Source: Rickettsiales bacterium
GTDB taxonomy: Bacteria; Pseudomonadota; Alphaproteobacteria; Methylaequorales; Methylaequoraceae
Length of the DNA: 14,570 bases
NCBI GenBank assembly: GCA_002715305.1
Contig: PAYV01000034.1
Coordinates: 1 to 14,570, forward strand
Direction: 5' to 3'
Shown: positions 13,783-14,570 of the stretch, piece after piece
Numbering within the stretch: position 1 is the stretch's first letter
How the letters are laid out: every line of letters starts with the position of its first letter
Made by a program: the position numbers and the translations under genes
Notes under the pieces: model-generated
The model's database searches: none
What the model was told of the DNA's origin: nothing
Seen by the model: the letters and a program-made list of their open reading frames with translations, nothing else

Positions 13783-14344
13783 GATAATTTTTTATCTGGT
13801 TTTCTTTTCTTTGCATTCATGTACAACCATAACCTCAGTAACATCAATGGTTGGTAATGCTAGTATATCAGAAAAAGGTTTTACAAAAACAGTCGAAGAT
13901 ACATATATTATGTCTAAGATAATGGCCCGTTTGTCAGGATTAGATGTTTTTAATATAACAAATATAAAAATTAGTGTTGCCTATGGGGATGTTTTAGTTA
14001 CAGGTTATGTAAGATCTCAAGAAAAAAGGCTTAAAATAATTAATACTATTTGGAAAGTTGATGGAGTTAAAAAAATATTCAATGAGATTGAAATAGGTGA
14101 AGGACCATCAATTGCTGAAAGAACAGAAGATTTAATTTTAGAGTCTAAAATCAAGACCAAACTACTATTTAAACCAGGGATTTTAAGTAATAATTACAGC
14201 ATTGATGTTGTTAACAAGAAAGTTTATGTAATGGGAACATCAAAAACAATAGACGAAAAAAGTTTAATAGAAAATTATCTTAAAGAAATGAAAGAAATTA
14301 AAAAGTTAACTACAATAATTTCTCTAACAAGAGAGAAGATATGA
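13766..14344 (+). CDS. Dual BON-domain lipoprotein (DolP/YraP-like)
   Basis: This 192-residue envelope lipoprotein has a signal peptide ITKIIFYLVFFSLHS ending at the lipobox LHSC, with lipidated Cys at residue 19. Two BON domains follow: about 42-112, with GDVLVTGYV (74-82), and about 118-190, with KKVYVMGTS (151-159). The two-BON lipoprotein layout is that of E. coli DolP (YraP), an outer-membrane integrity protein; equivalence is likely by architecture but not proven. The start is TTG (13766-13768) inside the end of ftsK, supported by GAGAGG six bases upstream and by the signal peptide it gives. The stop overlaps the gshB start (ATGA), so ftsK, this gene and gshB form one operon. Confidence 0.92.
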   Translation: MEKITKIIFYLVFFSLHSCTTITSVTSMVGNASISEKGFTKTVEDTYIMSKIMARLSGLDVFNITNIKISVAYGDVLVTGYVRSQEKRLKIINTIWKVDGVKKIFNEIEIGEGPSIAERTEDLILESKIKTKLLFKPGILSNNYSIDVVNKKVYVMGTSKTIDEKSLIENYLKEMKEIKKLTTIISLTREKI

Positions 14345-14570
14345 AAAAGACTAATACAGCAATTTTCCAAATTGATCCTTTAGAAAAACTAAATCATAAA
14401 ACTGATTCAAGTATTTTTTTGATTAAAGAAGCTTTAAAATCTGGAGTAGATGTTTGGATAAGCTCATCAAGTTCACTTACTTTTTTTGATAAGCAGGCTT
14501 TTGTCTATGCTTACAGGATTCTAGATTTGGATCTCTCAATTTCACAGCCAATGCGAGTTTCAATCAAAGA
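14341..14570 (+). CDS. gshB: Glutathione synthetase (GshB), N-terminal fragment cut by window edge
   Basis: GshB joins gamma-glutamylcysteine and glycine with ATP to make glutathione. Only the first 76 residues are inside the window. AIFQIDPLEKLNHKTDSS (7-24) is the characteristic opening of the family (QMDPLE..N...DS), followed by FLIKEALKSGVDVWISSSSS, which corresponds to the first alpha/beta unit of the N-terminal domain. The ATP-grasp domain lies beyond the right edge. The ATG overlaps the stop of the BON lipoprotein gene by ATGA, showing translational coupling. BON-domain gene followed by gshB is a known order in alphaproteobacteria. Confidence 0.9.
   Translation, partial: MKKTNTAIFQIDPLEKLNHKTDSSIFLIKEALKSGVDVWISSSSSLTFFDKQAFVYAYRILDLDLSISQPMRVSIK

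Noticed and set aside
1..14570. Search for CRISPR arrays, insertion sequences, prophage genes, toxin-antitoxin or defence systems
   Set aside because: No spaced direct repeats, transposase or integrase motifs, terminal repeats or defence domains seen; gene content is housekeeping with uniform composition.

Overview
The window is AT-rich, densely packed chromosomal DNA. It most likely comes from a free-living, streamlined alphaproteobacterium, plausibly one of the small-genome marine lineages (SAR11-like, HIMB59-like or AEGEAN-169-like); the exact lineage is my inference. The reasons are the hisB/hslV/hslU neighbourhood, a bacterial Tim44-like gene beside mltA, an Smr gene and secB, a UbiH-type ubiquinone hydroxylase, and ftsK followed by a BON lipoprotein gene and gshB. 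Very short intergenic spaces and Lys/Asn/Ile/Phe-rich proteins fit a reduced genome. A histidine biosynthesis gene argues against an obligate intracellular parasite. I see no mobile element, phage gene, CRISPR array or plasmid function, and no gene-free stretch longer than about 160 bases.

Layout, left to right. The 5' part of hisB (minus strand) runs off the left edge. Divergent from it, hslV and hslU overlap by ATGA and encode the HslUV protease. Next comes a minus-strand block transcribed right to left, Tim44-like > mltA > Smr-domain gene, whose last gene overlaps the tail of hslU. secB diverges from the Tim44-like gene. It ends five bases from an unrecognised coiled-coil gene on the minus strand. 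A small DUF2784 membrane protein (plus) then converges on a stand-alone cyclic-nucleotide-binding-domain gene (minus), which lies just downstream of a tRNA-Gly(GCC) gene on the same strand. Diverging from the tRNA is a tight three-gene run: a Lon substrate-binding-domain protein, a 51-residue UPF0434/Trm112-like protein and a DUF971 protein. It converges with 29 bases of overlap on a minus-strand run, methyltransferase > GT-C-type membrane protein > UbiH-like monooxygenase. Last, ftsK, a dual-BON lipoprotein and the start of gshB form an overlapping plus-strand operon that leaves the right edge.

The genes are mainly housekeeping: proteolysis (HslUV, Lon-domain protein), export and envelope (SecB, Tim44-like, MltA, BON lipoprotein), division (FtsK), ubiquinone synthesis, glutathione synthesis and histidine synthesis. 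The least explained parts are the coiled-coil gene beside secB, the methyltransferase/GT-C pair with a nested hairpin in its 66-base spacer, and mltA, whose clear signal peptide is encoded upstream of every canonical start codon. I found no strong evidence of a new multi-gene system.
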